Shown here piece after piece: positions 33,640 through 35,139 of a stretch of 35,139 nucleotides of DNA. The translations under genes and the position numbers were made by a program. The notes under the pieces were generated by a model. The model was not told the DNA's origin, ran no database searches, and saw nothing but the letters and a program-made list of their open reading frames with translations. Source of the stretch: Mageeibacillus sp. UBA5770 (GTDB lineage Bacteria; Bacillota_A; Clostridia; Saccharofermentanales; Saccharofermentanaceae); the NCBI GenBank assembly GCA_002418705.1, contig DIEQ01000086.1:1-35139 (forward strand). Reading direction: 5' to 3'. Within the stretch, counting starts at the first letter, position 1, and every line of letters begins with the position of its first letter.

Positions 33640-34340
33640 GACTGGCACAGGCACTCAGAAATGATATCCGGTATCAGATCCGATACGGCTTCTACTTTTT
33701 GTATGTATTCATCACCCTGTTGTATGCAGCAATCATTGTCCTTGTGCCGGAGGAATACAAATCACTGACGGCCGCAGTCATCATCATGTCAGACCCTGCG
33801 ATGCTCGGCTTCTTTTTTATCGGCGGCATATGGCTTTTGGAAAGTGGGGAAGGCGTACACAAGTTCTATGCCGTCTCACCGCTTACACCGATTGAGTATA
33901 TTATGTCCAAAACAATCTCACTGAGCCTGATATCCACGTTATCGGCGCTGGGCATCATGATTGTCGGCGTGCGTGAAGTGTCATCGTATCCGTTCCTGCT
34001 TGCGGGCGTTTTTATCGGGTCTATGATTTTTACGATATTGGGAATGCTCGCCGGGACCTTTTCCCGGACAGTGAATCATTACCTGCTCATCAGTGTGCCT
34101 GCAGAGATTTTTATCGTGGTTCCGCCGATCCTTGCGGTTTTCAAAGTGCAGTTCCCGGTTCTGGAAGTATTCCCGGGTACGCTTCTGTGGAGACTGATTT
34201 CAGAAGCTATGGGACCAATGAATCCCCTTACCTGTATTTTGCTTCTTCTATCTCTTCTGACCTGGCTCGGCTTTGCCATTCTCGTCTCCTATAAGCGGAT
34301 CTCGACGGCACTTCTGGAAGAAGGGGGACCCTTACAATGA
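33636..34340 (+). CDS. ABC-2 type membrane permease (first)
   Basis: A 234-residue membrane protein with about six helices, beginning at a TTG that overlaps the ATPase stop (TTGA) and has GGGAAGG eight nt upstream; a GTG three codons earlier is the alternative. Helices include FYFLYVFITLLYAAIIVLVP and MLGFFFIGGIWLLES. It has no family motif beyond hydrophobic pattern and context. Confidence 0.82.
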   Translation: MRLAQALRNDIRYQIRYGFYFLYVFITLLYAAIIVLVPEEYKSLTAAVIIMSDPAMLGFFFIGGIWLLESGEGVHKFYAVSPLTPIEYIMSKTISLSLISTLSALGIMIVGVREVSSYPFLLAGVFIGSMIFTILGMLAGTFSRTVNHYLLISVPAEIFIVVPPILAVFKVQFPVLEVFPGTLLWRLISEAMGPMNPLTCILLLLSLLTWLGFAILVSYKRISTALLEEGGPLQ

Positions 34341-35044
34341 AACAGACAATTCGTTTATTCAAAATGGGGATGAGGCAGATTACAAGGGACGGCATGCTTT
34401 TTGTCCTGCTGCCCGCTCCGTTCCTTCTGGGTCTTTTTGTCCGGTTTGGCGTGCCTTTTGTTGATTCTCTGCTGCAAAAGGAACTTTCTTTCAGTATACA
34501 GCCCTGGTATTCCCTGGCTGACGCCATGCTCTTAGCAATGACGCCTCTTTTGTTAGGTATGTCCAGCGCATTTGTGCTCCTGGATGAAAAAGATGAAGGG
34601 ACGGGTCTTTACTACCAGATAACACCGGTCGAAGGGTACGCGTATCTGGGTGCCAGAATAGGACTTCCCATGATCTGGTCTTTCATCTGTTCGATACTTG
34701 TCACAATGGTTTTCGGAATATCGGGCGTCCCCTTTATTCGTGTTTCAGCGGCCGCACTTATCAGTACACTTCTTGGATTGTCCGTGTCGATGATGGTCGT
34801 GTCTTTTGCGGGCAACAAAGTAGAGGGCCTTGCCATATCGAAGTTGTCGGGCATCATTATGATCGGACTTGCTGCTGTGTGGTTTGTACCAACCCCTTAT
34901 AAATATTTTGCTTCCTTCCTGCCGAGCTACTGGCTCGGGGATCTTTTAGAAAACGGCGTTGGATTACTGCCGCTACTGGGAGGCTTACTTACCGGTCTTA
35001 TATGGATTGGCGTATTTACCGGAGTCTTTTTGCGGAAAATATAA
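34337..35044 (+). CDS. ABC-2 type membrane permease (second)
   Basis: A 235-residue six-helix membrane protein, coupled to the previous gene by an ATGA overlap. The segment AFVLLDEKDEGTGLYYQITPV, a cytosolic helix between membrane spans, is typical of ABC-2 subunits that face the ATPase. With its neighbour it forms the export channel. It is the last gene of the TetR operon. Confidence 0.84.
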   Translation: MKQTIRLFKMGMRQITRDGMLFVLLPAPFLLGLFVRFGVPFVDSLLQKELSFSIQPWYSLADAMLLAMTPLLLGMSSAFVLLDEKDEGTGLYYQITPVEGYAYLGARIGLPMIWSFICSILVTMVFGISGVPFIRVSAAALISTLLGLSVSMMVVSFAGNKVEGLAISKLSGIIMIGLAAVWFVPTPYKYFASFLPSYWLGDLLENGVGLLPLLGGLLTGLIWIGVFTGVFLRKI

Positions 35045-35076
35045 GCGTAGCCATATCGGAATTTGCAGCAGCCAGG

Positions 35077-35139
35077 TTGCTATTGTATTCGGATTCACGT
35101 ATAATTCATTTGAGCATACGCTCAAATCGGGAGGGGGCA
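35077..35139 (+). promoter_or_regulatory. Promoter with 20-bp palindrome and ribosome site of an unseen gene
   Basis: TTGCTA (35077-35082) and TATAAT (35100-35105) are 17 bp apart. Directly after comes the palindrome 35108-35127, with 8-bp perfect arms (ATTTGAGC / GCTCAAAT) and ATAC in the centre, then GGGAGGGG at 35130-35137. The next gene must start just past the window. Its regulator is not identifiable here. Confidence 0.75.

Overview
The window looks like an accessory-rich stretch of chromosome from a strictly anaerobic, Gram-positive Bacillota, probably class Clostridia. Reasons: strong AGGAGG-type ribosome sites, sigma-A promoters, a SigI/RsgI pair, corrinoid methyltransferase genes, a radical-SAM peptide maturase, and many short operons with 1-4 nt overlaps. 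Genus cannot be fixed from sequence alone. I see no rRNA, tRNA or CRISPR array.

Layout. (1) 1-8300: the C-terminal end of an alanine-dehydrogenase-like gene, an AraC regulator divergent from a corrinoid methyl-transfer pair (UroD-fold methyltransferase + B12-binding protein), a Lon-like AAA protease, ThpR, a second UroD/MtaA-type methyltransferase, and a convergent YwbE / small cysteine-containing protein pair. (2) 8479-11661: a Gfo/Idh/MocA oxidoreductase and transketolase. (3) 11814-20421: an arabinose-polymer utilisation locus: LacI repressor, ABC sugar importer (binding lipoprotein + two permeases), GH51 arabinofuranosidase and GH43 glycosidase. An IS110-family element with a likely bridge-RNA region sits between the permease and GH51 genes. 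(4) 20725-23443: a transport/metal group: ChrA, a CDF zinc-type exporter and a DUF1847-like cysteine protein, ended by a strong terminator. (5) 23655-28936: the most unusual part, a thiol/radical-SAM cassette. (6) 29057-35044: GNAT acetyltransferase, SigI-RsgI, and a TetR-controlled ABC-2 exporter; the window ends on a promoter plus an 8-bp-arm palindrome in front of an unseen gene.

The cassette in (5) encodes, in order, an ArsM-like methyltransferase keeping the cysteines of that family, a 35-residue peptide with five cysteines (TTG start, perfect ribosome site), a terminator-like attenuator, a radical-SAM/SPASM enzyme, a 14-cysteine DUF5714-like protein and a thioredoxin-thioredoxin reductase fusion. 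A convergent CsoR/CstR-family repressor and a divergent thioredoxin follow. The repressor has Cys36 and Cys65, but Tyr where copper-sensing CsoR has its ligand His. A 17-bp operator, ATACCCC-N3-GGGGTAT, is perfect upstream of the methyltransferase, and a degenerate copy lies in front of the repressor gene. The simplest inference is a persulfide- or thiol/metal-responsive RiPP-like system making a modified Cys-rich peptide; its product and target are unknown to me.
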